NCBI GenBank assembly: GCA_037176905.1
Contig: JBBBWG010026491.1
Location: 1-56,544, forward strand
Direction: 5' to 3'
Length of the DNA stretch: 56,544 nucleotides
Source: Azolla pinnata
Taxonomy: Eukaryota; Streptophyta; Polypodiopsida; Salviniales; Salviniaceae
The notes beneath the pieces are model-generated. The model was given only the letters and a program-made list of their open reading frames with translations. It did not search any database and had not been told where the DNA came from. Shown here piece after piece: positions 1 through 10,391 of the stretch (position 1 is its first letter; the number at the start of each line of letters is the position of its first letter). The position numbers were made by a program, and so were the translations under genes.

Positions 1-2543
1 TTATAATGTCTCGTTGACCTTTTAAGGGTTGGAGAAGATCCAAGGGTATGTAATTCTAAGATATATATTGTTGCTATTACTATCCAAGGTGGGTTATTGT
101 TGAGGACGTCTAAGATTGAGATGTAAAAAGACACCATAATCTATAGAACTTCCTCCTTTTTTTGGTTTTTTTATTAGATGTACCAATTATAACATCCTAT
201 TGACCTTTCAAGACATGTAACATTTCTATCCATATACTCTGCACTGTTTTCTTCGATGGAACTTGTACCGTTTAAAAGACCATTATGCACCACCTTCCTA
301 GTCATTTATTTTATATTATATTTTTTTGTTTTTCTCGCTTTCTTTTTCTTTAATGTCTCTTTTTTCCATGAATTCACATGCATACATCGAGCTCTAATTT
401 TTTATCTTTTGCAGGCATAGGAGAATCTAAATGATTTATCGTGCAAGGGGTGACTAAAACTATTATGCCATCATCTCCACTAATATTATGTCCCGAATAA
501 AACATTAGATAACTTAATTATTAAAGAGAGGTAGGAAGAAGAGGAGGAATGCAACTATGAAGATTAAACTTAAAATCGTTTGTCTTTCTTAAAAGAGTCA
601 TGTTTATTTATTGATTTTATACCCAATTCATCACATTCTGTCAAGATTGACATTCTAAGGCCTTGCCCTTATCATCACAAGTTATAGTTCATTTTGTTTA
701 TTCTCTTAGTCATTCTAAAAGTACAATTTCATTCCAAATTTCCTCTTGATGGTTTTGGGCTCGCATTCAGTCTACAAAATGGACAAAAAAATTTAATGTA
801 GAGAAATACATTCTAATTATTTAGTTAACTTCATTATGTTTGATTAGATGTGTTATACCAATTTACTTTTGATTATAAGAAATAATTTGGAATTGCTTAT
901 GTACTAAACAATGCAACCATCATTTGCTGGAGTGAATGCTTTTCGAGACCTATTTATTAAAGAAGATTTACTCGACTGTTGTTGTCCATTAAAGAATCTA
1001 ATCAACTCACTTAATTATTCAAATGCTTGTCATAAAGATCTTAGTTACTAATTAAGACTACATCATAACAATTTTAGGGATTGATTCATCAATTAAATAC
1101 CCTCAACTACTTTGTTAGGTTTAATTATTAATTCTTTTATTGATTTATTAAAAATACATGTCATTAATGATTTTAGAAAGGTAAGTGCATCAAATAGTAT
1201 TAAATCCATATTATTTAACATGTATTAGTGATCATGCCTAGCTTGAAATCCAAATCTCGTTGGGTAAAAGGAATAAGTACTCGGCAAAAGTTGGAGCTCG
1301 ATACACAAAGTTACAAAATGATAGAAACAAGAATTTGTATGCTTGTTTCTATAAAAGTGAGATTAGTTTTGTATACCAATCTTGTCTCCTATTTGATTCA
1401 TCTCTTGCTACACTCTATTACCAACAGTCTTGCTGCTCATAGTTTTGGTGTCCATGGTTTATGTGTCTGAAATAGAAACAAAACAAAGGAGCAACAAGTG
1501 ATGGAAGCATTTATAAGCTCAAGGCCATTATCAACTAGCACATGCGCAAAGACAAGGAACTACACTAGGAATTGTAGATCGAGGTGGGGTGACAGCCAAG
1601 CTTGGGACCTCCACCATTACGGCTTCTTTTTGTTAGTTTAGAATCGATCAACAATTCCCTGCTGAAAATTTTAGCTCGCGAGTGTTCAAAAGCGAGTGCG
1701 AAGTTTTCTTTATCGTCGGAATTTGCACTTGTGGCCTTTGTTTCGAAATGACTCAATCAATTGTGGGCCTTGAAGACATAATGGCGATGGAGAAAGGGAG
1801 TGCAAGAGAGCGGAAGCAGTTAGCCTTTTTACATGCAATCTGGGCTCTTTTGCACCAGATCAACCACAAAACGCCCGCTTTCTTTTTGGGATTTGATCTC
1901 TTTAATTCACACACGAGGGTGAACGGCATTTTGCTCGAAAGCATAATCGATGGAGCACGAGGAGAGCCATAAAATTACCGTTGAGCAGTCTGGGAACAAA
2001 ACGGGGGGGAATTTACAGCATCAGTAGGTAGTCCGAGTTTTTTTCCCAGAACAGAAGGTAATCCTTTTCTCTTTCTCCTCTGTTCTGTTTCGGAGATCAA
2101 TACCATCCCACTTCCATCCCATGGGGCTGCATGTACGACAAAAACCATCGCTCCGTGCTCGACTGGGACCAGTGGGGGAGATGCAACTGCCCACAACCAA
2201 TTCCTCAGAAAACAAAAGGGAAAAAAAACCACACCCTAATAAAACCACGAATACAGATCGTAAAGCGACGATCTATCCAGATTCCTATCCTCTATCTAAC
2301 CCACAAAAAGATCTGTATACTGCTAACTAACTCACCCACCCACAGATTCGTACCTTAAAAAAAAAAAACCACAGCTCCCTGCTGCGAATGAACCAGAGCC
2401 GAGCTGTGCCGTCACAGGGGAAATAATATGTACACAGTGCAGGCTGCAAAATGCATTGGTCTAAAAACCCTAAAAACCGACGTCCCATTGCCCTGAAACC
2501 GTTGGTCACGTACCCTAAAAACCATTGATCCAGGTTGGAGATC
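1..2543. other. AT-rich intergenic, no gene recognised
   Basis: The first ~1500 bases are strongly AT-rich with stops in all frames. From about 1565 to 2330 the GC content rises and short open frames exist (for example 1682-1972 on the plus strand), but none has a recognisable motif, splice context or coding character. I see no RNA gene and no transposon ends. This may be the far upstream region of the SEC14-type gene. Confidence 0.5.
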
Positions 2544-2840
2544 CAGAGCTCAGAAATCCCAGTTCCAAACCCTAAACTGCAAATCCACATTCCCTCCCTA
2601 AACCACAGAGCTCAGAAATCCCAGTTCCAAAACCTAAACTGCGAATCCACATTCCCTAAACCACAGAGCTCAGAAATCCCAGTTCCAAACCCTAAACTGC
2701 AAATCCACATTCCCTAAACCACAGATCTCAGAAATCCCAGTTCCAAACCCTAATCTGCGAATCCACATTCCCTAAACCACAGAGCTCAGAAATCCCAGTT
2801 CCAAACCCTAAACTGCAAATCCACATTTTCTAAAACCACA
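2544..2840. repeat. Five tandem ~58 bp repeats with CCCTAAA core
   Basis: Five consecutive units begin at 2544, 2606, 2664, 2722 and 2780, each opening with CAGAGCTCAGAAATCCCAG (CAGATCTC in the fourth) and containing AAACCCTAAACTGC and AATCCACATTCCCTAAACC. The first unit is 62 bp because of a duplicated CCCT; the next three are 58 bp. Each unit carries two telomere-like CCCTAAA words. The array lies about 300 bp upstream of the SEC14-type start codon, so it may sit in that promoter. Confidence 0.9.
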
Positions 2841-3142
2841 TCTTCCAGAGGTCTGATTTGGGACAGAAATGTAAATAATGGAAACCACAGAGTCTTTCTC
2901 TGTCTTGTGTCTGTCGTCTGTGTCTTTGTGCCCTCATCCTTTGCTTCCATCAATTCTCTGCCTAACCTCAGCTACTCTTCATCCGATCCATTCATGGCAA
3001 TTATTGGCAGAGATCGGTTCCGCAGCAGGATCAGCTCGCTTAAATCTCATGGCCTCTCCTTCCCTCCGTCACCACAGGAACTCCCCATCCCCTCGCTTCC
3101 TCCTCCACCTCCAATTTGACCTAACTCGCGGCTCCTTTGCAC

Positions 3143-5479
3143 ATGGCTCGACCCGATTCGGACCCCGAACGGGAGAAAGAAGAAGCTCGATGCATCCAGG
3201 CGATCCGCGCCCTGCTTAAAACCAGCCTCACCCAAGAAGAAGAAGCGGTAAGGCTGCTGCCCTCTTGCCTTTGCTTTTTCCACGGGTTTTGTTTCGGTTC
3301 TCGATTATTCATATAGTTGATGAAGCGGTGGATGCCGTAACTTCTTGCATGCGGTTATATCCTCCGTAGACATTTTTGGCCGTAGAGCATGCTCCTCATG
3401 GGCAGATGATAATTAGGGTGTCGGATCTCTCGTAGCATCTTTTGGGCTTCATTCATCCACATGCCCATTGATTGTTTCACGCTACTCCATGGATCAATGG
3501 CTAGTATTACATCGATCTAGCATGTGGATGTCCAAATGTATATGCTGGAATTGCCTCACTCTATCATTATGCATAGATCTCCTCCAATGCCACAATTCTA
3601 TCACATGAAAGCTGCGCCTTTCTTTCACCATGGCTCATGAGAATGCTTTTAGTATTGTTACTAACGCACATTTAGATGAGCTGGATGAGGGTGCAAGTCA
3701 AGACGGGTATAGAGACAAGCAAGGAAATGGTTGGTTTCATTCTGAATCATGGATACATACCAACCTAGTTTTGTAAACATTCTTAATTGCTATATAGTTT
3801 AAGAGTTTGCTGCCATATTCTTAAAATACTTTGTAGATATTCTTACTGCTTCTGAAACTTATGTTGAAACTAACAGATAGTTCTTGCTAACTTTGGTTGA
3901 TTTTTTATCCACCTCTATTTCATACAACTTTGACAAAAAAAACTTTAGTGAAAAAACGGAGTTATGCCGCAGATATCGCACGATGCACACAAAGTCATTT
4001 TTATTTTAGAAGAAGTTTTCAGCCCTCTCAGAACCATGTTATACCTTCAGTGAGAGAATTTTTTTTTTTTTGAATATGTTAAACATGTAGATCAGTTTTG
4101 CAATTGAATTTCTAAAAGCACATGATCTGTAGTCAATACTTCCAAGTATTTGAAGACGTATTCTATGTATGAAGTACACATTCGTTTAAAAGCTATAATA
4201 TGATTACAAACGATTTCTGATGGGTTTTCCTTTCTTTCTTTTCTTCTTCTTATTTCTTCCAGAAGATTGATGATGCTATGCTGCGAAGGTTCCTTCGGGC
4301 ACGATCTTTGAACATTGAAAAAGCTCACAAGTTCTTGCTTCAACATCTGAAGTGGAGGCGCGAATTTGTGCCAGATGGATCCATCAATCCGGCCGATGTC
4401 CGAAATGAGGCAAAACAGGAGAAACTCTGCATCCAAGGTTTTGATAGGGTAGGGCGGCCTATCGGTGTGATCATAGCCAATCGGCACATTGCTGCCGATC
4501 GAGACCTAGAGGAGCTCAAACGTATGAATCACAGCTTGTTCAGAGCTTGCTTTACAGCTGCAAATCAGATTTTTTCACATCAAAGTATTCACTCACGCTA
4601 CTATACTTAATTTGGCATCTGTGCATGATTTCAGGCTATGCGGTGTATGGATTCGATAAAGGTTTGGCATGGTAGGTTCATATGCATGTATACTGATATG
4701 TACACTTGCATATTCATCACATGCATATACGTGTATGTGTGGATGTATTTATGTATGTACGTATGTTTGGCATTTCACATGAAATAAAATGGAGAATCAT
4801 TACTGTGTTTTTCTTGATGCTACAGCCTCACTGGAGAACATGAGAAATTTGTGATAATAGCTGATATGAAAGGGTGGACCTATAAGAACATGGATCTGAG
4901 AGGATATCTTGCTCTCCTCGAGATATTACAGGTAGACACACGGGCACACGTACATACATGATATGCATGCCTACATAGATGTACATTGATGTAGATACCA
5001 ACTATCAGGACATATCATGAATCAAAATCATGAAAGAAATGGAAATTCAACAAAATTCTCCGTTTTTAATTTATGTTTTGCAGCATTTGGAAGGTCAGTA
5101 TTGCGTTTTTGAAGTGTGTTCTAATCATTTACAATGACAATGCCCCTTATAGGACCACTACCCTGAAAGGCTCGCCAAATACTTCCTGCTACATGTTCCT
5201 TACTTGTTCTGGGGCATGTGGAAGATAATATATCCTTTCATTGATCCAGTTGTAAGAGAGAAGGTGACTGAACTTTCATAGCATATAATGTCTTTGTCCG
5301 ATTTGCAATACCCTTTTTCGTGTCTATTTTGCTTGTTACTGAGCAAGCTATTACCTTTGTCTTTTCAGTTTATCTTTGTTGAAGATAAGCACATGACTGA
5401 GACGTTGCTGAAGGAGATCGACATTTCACAGCTTCCTGATATCTATGGTGGAGAGATGCCTCTCAAACCTGTAAAATGA
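3143..5479 (+). CDS. Small SEC14 / CRAL-TRIO domain protein
   Basis: Six exons by splice sites and phase: 3143-3247, 4263-4521, 4635-4671, 4826-4931, 5153-5263, 5369-5479; 729 nt, 242 residues. The N-terminal helix region carries the CRAL-TRIO_N pattern (MLRRFLRARSLNIEKA, from residue ~40). The lipid-binding fold follows with CLTGEHEKFVIIADMKGW and GYLALLEILQDHYPERL, then FIDPVVREK and a C-terminal DISQLPDIYGGEMP, which matches the usual LP.EYGG element. Family knowledge: such single-domain plant Sec14-like proteins bind and exchange phosphoinositides or other lipids at membranes; the ligand here cannot be read from sequence. The start is the ATG that opens exon 1 in a frame continuous with exon 2; an unrelated upstream frame at 2878 was ignored. 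Length fits the short plant Sec14 class. The 37 nt third exon is supported only by phase and family alignment. Confidence 0.92.
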
Positions 5480-6610
5480 AATCCCCATCCATCGAGCTCT
5501 TATGTATGGAATGTATATCTCATCTAGCTATACATATGTTTGTATGTATATCTGAGTTGGCTATCACATACGTATCTACAGCTAAATGCATACGTATGTC
5601 TGTACCGCCTCTAGCTCTTTCAGATGTATGTACGTATCTCGTCGAGCTAGCTGCTATACGTATGTATGTACGTAGTTCTTTCCCTAATGTATGCTCACCC
5701 CTATTCGTGAGGCAAGCCATGTGCATTATCCACAGCTCAAACTCATTTTTTTCAAGTCAATTTCAAGGGCACGAAATCAGCCATTGTTGTTGAAGTCTGT
5801 CGACATTGAGATGTGTACTCCCTCGATCAATTCTGATTCGAGATTCCGCATCGAAGAAGCAAAAGAGCCACCACTCCGCTGTATTCTTTGTGCAAGTGGG
5901 TATTTGAATCTCAAATCAGAGGAGTCTTCTGAAATGTACGCATGTCGACTAACCGAGAACAGAATCTCTTTACCAAAATGGATGTTTCAAATTGATTTGC
6001 TGATAAACCCAAAACTCTGAATAAACCCTAATTCTCAAGCTATATCCCTAACCATATGTAGTTAAGCTCTTGAACTATCATACCTGCATATAATGAAGAG
6101 CCAAACTTAGACTATCCCAAGAGTTCCAACGTCTGAAACTCGACTTCAGAGACCTACATTATGATCGCATCTTGGTCGATGTTGCGTATCCATGGCTGCT
6201 CACATACGAGAACAAAAAACAAAGAGTGATCAATCATGCAAAGAGCTTTTGAGCCACCCTCGCTTCAAATGTAACTGATACAGGACATCGAGCAGCATTC
6301 AAGAGGATGCTTTCGTCAGAAGAATCGACGTGGTAGGAAAATTCGTCGGCTTTCGGTTTCACATGGGGGGGGGGGATCGATCGCCTCGACTGCATGCCAC
6401 CAGATCCCCCCCACACATGATTGGTCTGGTAAATGCCACCACCAGTTCCTCCCGCAGGAATCGAGCACCCCACCGCTATGCAAGTTTCCTGGCAAAAAAG
6501 CTTTGTCTGATCAAAAGCATCAATCAAACAAAGATACGGAAACGAATCGCTTGAACCCTGTCCTCTGATCGCCCCCCTCCCCGATATGCAGTTGTGGATT
6601 TTCGCGTTAC
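5480..6610. other. 3' flank with TACGTATG-type simple repeats
   Basis: Sequence after the SEC14-type stop. Between about 5520 and 5690 the words GTATGTA, TACGTATG and CTAGCT recur irregularly, with related ATGTATG runs in intron 3 of the same gene at 4678-4765. The rest to 6610 holds no convincing gene, only short open frames without coding features. A G9 run lies at about 6366-6374. Confidence 0.5.
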
Positions 6611-6618
6611 AGGTCCAG

Positions 6619-6690
6619 AGAGACCTGATAGAGGGCAAGAATCCATTGAACACAAAGAGGAGGTCCCGGGTTCGAATCTGGGCAGAGTCC
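6619..6690 (+). other. tRNA-like relic with pol III B-box (weak)
   Basis: GGTTCGAATCT at 6669-6679 fits the RNA polymerase III B-box consensus, and a weaker A-box-like word (TGATAGAGGG, from 6626) stands about 44 bases upstream, the spacing found in tRNAs. The T-arm has one mismatch and the acceptor arms do not pair, so this is not a working tRNA. It could be the head of a tRNA-derived SINE or a decayed tRNA. It lies about 140 bp upstream of the next TATA box. Confidence 0.3.
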
Positions 6691-6827
6691 TATAGGCTTT
6701 GAAATTCTGTTTTTTCTTTTGTTTCTTGTTTCCCCAAGTGAGAGTTTTGCATGATGAATCAGGAAGAAAAAGAAAGCAAGAAAGCAGGAAGAAGGAAGAA
6801 GCAGCCCATCGCCATATCTCTCCACAG

Positions 6828-6835
6828 TATATAAG
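6828..6835 (+). promoter_or_regulatory. TATA box of Ser-rich/acidic protein gene
   Basis: TATATAAG in the context CCACAGTATATAAGGCAGG. Transcription would start near 6855-6865. From there to the ATG at 7488 there is no other ATG, while ATGs do occur just upstream of the box (near 6750), which supports this as the real promoter. Confidence 0.6.
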
Positions 6836-6859
6836 GCAGGGAGTGGTAGGCGGATCCCA

Positions 6860-7487
6860 GCTGCAAGGTTTAGGGTTTCCCACTCCGGCAAGAATTAGGG
6901 TTTTGGGTTCTATCAGAAGAACAGCAATACAATCCAAGGATTCTTCACAAGAATCGATCAACAAGGAGGAAGAGGGGAGGGTTGAACTCAAGAATCGGAT
7001 CAAGGAAGAAGAAGGAGCAAGGATTCTTCAAGAATCGGATCAACAAGGAAGAAGAAGGATTGTGGAAGGAGAATCGGATCAAGGTAGAAGAAGAAGCAAG
7101 GATTCTTCAAGAATCGGATCAACAAGGATTGTGGAAGGATTGTGGAAGGATTGTGGAAGGATTGTGGAAGGATTCTGGAAGAATCGGATCAACAAAGAAG
7201 AAGAAGGAAGGATTGTGGAAGGAAGAAGGATCAACAGAACAGATCACAAGGCAGACAGAGATTCTGAAGAATTCTTCAAGAATCGGATCAACAAAGAAGA
7301 AGAAGGAAGGATTGTGGAAGGAAGAAGGATCAACAGAACAGATCACAAGGCAGACAGAGATTCTGAAGAATTCTTCAAGAATCGGATCAACAAGGAAGAA
7401 GAAGGAAGGATTCTTCACGAATCGGATCAACAGAGCAGACAAGACAGACAGAGATTGTGGAGGATTCCATTGCGATTTCTGAGAAGG
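6860..7487 (+). repeat. ATG-free repeat leader (99 bp and 11 bp tandem units)
   Basis: Purine-rich sequence built on GAATCGGATCAACAA and GAAGAAG. Two near-identical 99 bp units start at 7181 and 7280, with a partial third from 7379. An 11 bp unit (GGATTGTGGAA) repeats four to five times at about 7125-7178. Telomere-like words (GGTTTAGGGTTT, TTAGGGTTTTGG) sit at 6868-6906. No ATG occurs across about 630 bases in any forward frame. I read it as the 5' UTR of the following gene. The forward frame is open throughout, but without a methionine after the TATA box it is unlikely to be translated. Confidence 0.7.
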
Positions 7488-8489
7488 ATGAACGCGCTTT
7501 CCTCACCATCGCCGGCCATGGGAGGCGGCCTTGAGCTCGGGAATCTGCTGTCGTCCTGCTTGAGCTGCAGCTGCGATGGCGTCGTCGCCAGGAGGCCCTA
7601 CCATCGCCACTGCAGCTGCGCGCTGCATGATGCTGCAGGTCCAGCAGCCGCCATAGCCAGCTACCTGTCTTCTGCTTCATCATCATCATCATCATCTTCT
7701 TCTTCTTCTTCTTCTTCGTGTTCTTCTTCTTCGTCATCGCCATCGCCGGGGGACAGAAACCCTAGGACCTCCTCTGACGAGACCAACGCCATCGCCAAGC
7801 CCTCCGTCGTCCTCCTCCGCCCCGAAGCGCCTGCAGAAAAGCCTCCTCCTGCGCCCGAGCTCCATGCCTCTCCTTCTTCCCGAACCACTTTCCCTCGGCG
7901 CCGTGCCTCCAGCTTCAACGACCTCAGCTCCAGCTCCAACAACCCTCCTGCGCTGCTTCACGCGCCATATCCTCATCCTTATCACGCCTGCAGCGCCCGA
8001 TCCTCCTCCGCATGCAAGCCGCCTCCGCCGCCTCCTCCTCCTCACCGAAGCTCGAGCCTGTGCGACCTCTCCAACCTCCTGCTCTGCACAGAAAGCCGCC
8101 ACCATCGAGATCATCAAGCAGATGATGATGATGATGAAGAAGAAGAAGAAGAAGAAGAAGAAGGCGATGGATGGCATCCCAGAAGCAACGATGTGCGAAC
8201 TGTCGCTGCATATGATGACGAGGACGAGGACGAGGACGAGGAAGAGGAAGAGGACGAGGATGAAGCTGTTCATGATGAAAGCCATGGCGATGGCGATGGC
8301 TATGGAGACAGGAAGGCAGTGAAGCATCATCGATCCCTGGAAGAAGAAGAAGAAGAAGAAGAAGAAGAAGCTGCAGATTACGGCAAGGCTGCAGGGAGAA
8401 GCAGCAGCAGCATCAGAAGAAGAAGAAGAAGCATGAGCATTTCTGAAGGTCTCTTCTCTCTGCAGCAACGACAGGGAACATGGTGGTGA
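7488..8489 (+). CDS. Ser-rich, Pro-rich, acidic protein of unknown function
   Basis: Single-exon frame of 333 residues starting at the first ATG after the TATA box (A at -3, a fair plant context). I do not recognise the family. N-terminus: MNALSSPSPAMGGGLELGNL, then a Cys-rich stretch (SSCLSCSCDG, HRHCSCALH). Then poly-Ser (about residues 62-85), a Pro/Ser region with two related short motifs (RRRASSFNDLSSS and HRSSSLCDLSNLL), poly-Pro, several Asp/Glu runs (DDDDDEEEEEEEEE and similar), and a basic Ser-rich tail SSSIRRRRRSMSISEGLFSL ending in QQRQGTWW. The R-R-x-S-S/S-M-S words look like kinase targets; acidic runs and a basic tail suggest a nuclear or nucleic-acid-associated protein, but that is inference. 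GAA, GAC and TCA triplet tracts dominate the DNA, so length probably varies between alleles. It could also be a shorter non-conserved gene; expression evidence would decide. Confidence 0.55.
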   Translation: MNALSSPSPAMGGGLELGNLLSSCLSCSCDGVVARRPYHRHCSCALHDAAGPAAAIASYLSSASSSSSSSSSSSSSSCSSSSSSPSPGDRNPRTSSDETNAIAKPSVVLLRPEAPAEKPPPAPELHASPSSRTTFPRRRASSFNDLSSSSNNPPALLHAPYPHPYHACSARSSSACKPPPPPPPPHRSSSLCDLSNLLLCTESRHHRDHQADDDDDEEEEEEEEEGDGWHPRSNDVRTVAAYDDEDEDEDEEEEEDEDEAVHDESHGDGDGYGDRKAVKHHRSLEEEEEEEEEEAADYGKAAGRSSSSIRRRRRSMSISEGLFSLQQRQGTWW

Positions 8490-8514
8490 AACCATGGCGA
8501 TGGCGATTGTGTCA

Positions 8515-8642
8515 CCCTAAACCCTAAAAACCCTAAACCCTAGAATGTAAGAATAAGCCCTAGATCTTGGAAACCCTAAACACCCAAACCCTAGAATGTA
8601 AGAGTAAACCCTAAAAAGATCTCCACAATCTAGGGTTTAGGG
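8515..8642. repeat. Interstitial telomere-like repeats with inverted end
   Basis: Just after the stop of the Ser-rich gene, CCCTAAA/CCCTAG words recur at 8515-8615, with the phrase AAACCCTAGAATGTAAGA.TAA present twice. The element closes with the reverse word CTAGGGTTTAGGG at 8630-8642, an exact inverted partner of CCCTAAACCCTAG at 8531-8543. If transcribed as 3' UTR it could form a 13 bp stem. Confidence 0.85.
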
Positions 8643-8870
8643 CTGCATAATCCATAGCTTCCAGAATCAAGTCAGACAGATCGGTGGGTAGGTAGATTTG
8701 TTCCGGTATATGCATTTCTTATACAGATTGCATTGGCGCCGAGATTGGACCCACTGCGCAGTCGACGCACTCAATGGAACGGATCGAAGCGAATAGTATT
8801 CCGTCGAATCTTTTCGATGGGTTCTTATTGAAGGTGTCGTCGGTCCATTGTATTGAGGTTGTGTTTCTTA

Positions 8871-9725
8871 TTATATTAGGTACTTGGGGGTTATGTGGTA
8901 CAATTGAGGATTTGTTGTGAGCTTTTTCAGTGGGTCTTTTGTCACATAGCTCTTCAAGCTCACCCCCATTGATTGATGAGGTTGTGTTTTGATTATCTTA
9001 GGTATTTGTGGTATGTGGTATATAATTGAGGATTTTCCGCGAGCTTTGCAATGGGTCTTCATTGAAAGGCTCTCCTCTCTTCACCCCATTGCATTGTAGA
9101 GGTTTTGTGTTTTAAATATCTTAGGTGCTTTGGGGCATGTGGTGGAATTGAGGATTTGGTCTTGTGCTTCTCAATTTGGTTTTAATTGATCCAAGTGTCT
9201 TGGTCGTCTTAGGTACTTGGGGATATGTAGTATGATTGAGGATTTGCTTTCTTATTTGATGAGCTTTAAATAGTTTTATATCATATATATATATATACTA
9301 GGTTAATTTTACAATTTACATTATATATGAGAATGTAATTTGTTTCAAAAGTTAAATTTATGACATTTGCAAGTAGTGAAAGGGTATATGGTATGATTGA
9401 GGATTTTGCTTTTTTATTTGATGGGTTTTAAATAGTTGTATTTTGTGATAATATATATATATATATATATATATATTAGGTTGTTTTTACAGTTTACATG
9501 ATATATGAGAATATACTTTGTTCCCAGATAAGTTAGATTTATAACATTTACAAGTACTTGGGGTATGCGATATGATTGAGGATTTTATTTTCTTATTTGA
9601 TGAGCTTTAAATAACTGCATAGTTGCATATCGTGCTAGAAAATATATATATATATATATTAGGTTGTTTTTACTGTTTACATGATATATGAGAATGTACT
9701 TTGTTCTTAGATGAGTTAGATTTAT
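8871..9725. repeat. Composite degenerate tandem repeat
   Basis: The anchor ATTGAGGA(T) recurs at 8903, 9025, 9147, 9235, 9396 and 9575. The first three intervals (122, 122, 88) belong to a unit with TTAGGTACTTGGGG..ATGTGGTA and GAGCTTTxxCAATGGGTCTT. The last three belong to a longer unit (161-179 bp) with TTATTTGATGAGCTTTAAATA, a TA microsatellite (for example 9449-9476) and TTTACATGATATATGAGAAT. The second unit type looks derived from the first. No coding potential. Confidence 0.8.
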
Positions 9726-10279
9726 GTCATGCAAATGCATTATTTCTGGCCAACATAACAAGGCTGGCGTTATGCCATCGACAGTAATATTCATCACTAT
9801 CACCATCACCATTGCCACTGTCACCATTATCACCATCACCATTGCCATTGTCACCATTATCACCACCACACCCATCAACACCATCGTCATCATAATCATC
9901 ATCATCACCACCATGATTGTCGTCGTCGTCGTCGTCGGACAGCAAATGCAACATGTGCAAAGGTTTTACTACGCGGTGGGCGGAGCCGAAGGGTCGTCTG
10001 GTGCTGCAAGGTTTGGTTTTCTTCTTGTTGCCTTGTTTGTTTTTTGTTTTTTGTTTTTCTACCCTCGTATTCTGGGTGCCCATTTTATTTTTAAGGACGT
10101 GCGAGGTGGTCTCGCACCATGCACAACGCACACCTCGCCCGATCGATCGATCGATCGATCGAACGAAGGGTCCCCCGATCATCGTCATCGTCACTGCAAA
10201 AAACACAATGTACCCTCGTGGAGGCGAATCTTGCCTGTCTATAGAATCGTTCGAATGCCCCCTCCCCCTATTCGATGAA
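9726..10279. other. Upstream region of XTH with ATCACC and GATC simple repeats
   Basis: An ATCACC/ATTGCC minisatellite runs at about 9785-9915, followed by ATC and GTC triplets to 9950. Further on there is a perfect GATC run at 10141-10160. Long open frames on both strands here follow from the repeat period of three and have no protein-like content. Confidence 0.6.
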
Positions 10280-10287
10280 TATATAAA
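10280..10287 (+). promoter_or_regulatory. TATA box of XTH gene
   Basis: TATATAAA in GATGAATATATAAACACAC, 112 bp upstream of the start codon. The implied leader (about 10310-10391) contains no ATG and ends in a GATCGG hexamer run just before the start. Confidence 0.7.
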
Positions 10288-10391
10288 CACACACTTTGTC
10301 GATTCATCGGCAGCGCCCGAAATTATCAGCTCTAGCATCAAGAGAAAGAAGAGGAAGAGAGAAGAAGGATCGGGATCGGGATCGGGATCGT

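Noticed and set aside
1682-1972. 96-residue open frame in the left flank
   Set aside because: No motif, no splice or promoter context; the opposite strand is equally open.
6619-6690. Functional tRNA gene
   Set aside because: The B-box is good but the acceptor arm does not pair and the T-stem has a mismatch; kept only as a weak tRNA-like relic.
6699-7487. Upstream extension of the Ser-rich protein frame (another ~260 residues)
   Set aside because: The frame is open because the 99 bp repeat is a multiple of three and poor in stops. Its only earlier Met lies upstream of the TATA box, and no Met follows until 7488.
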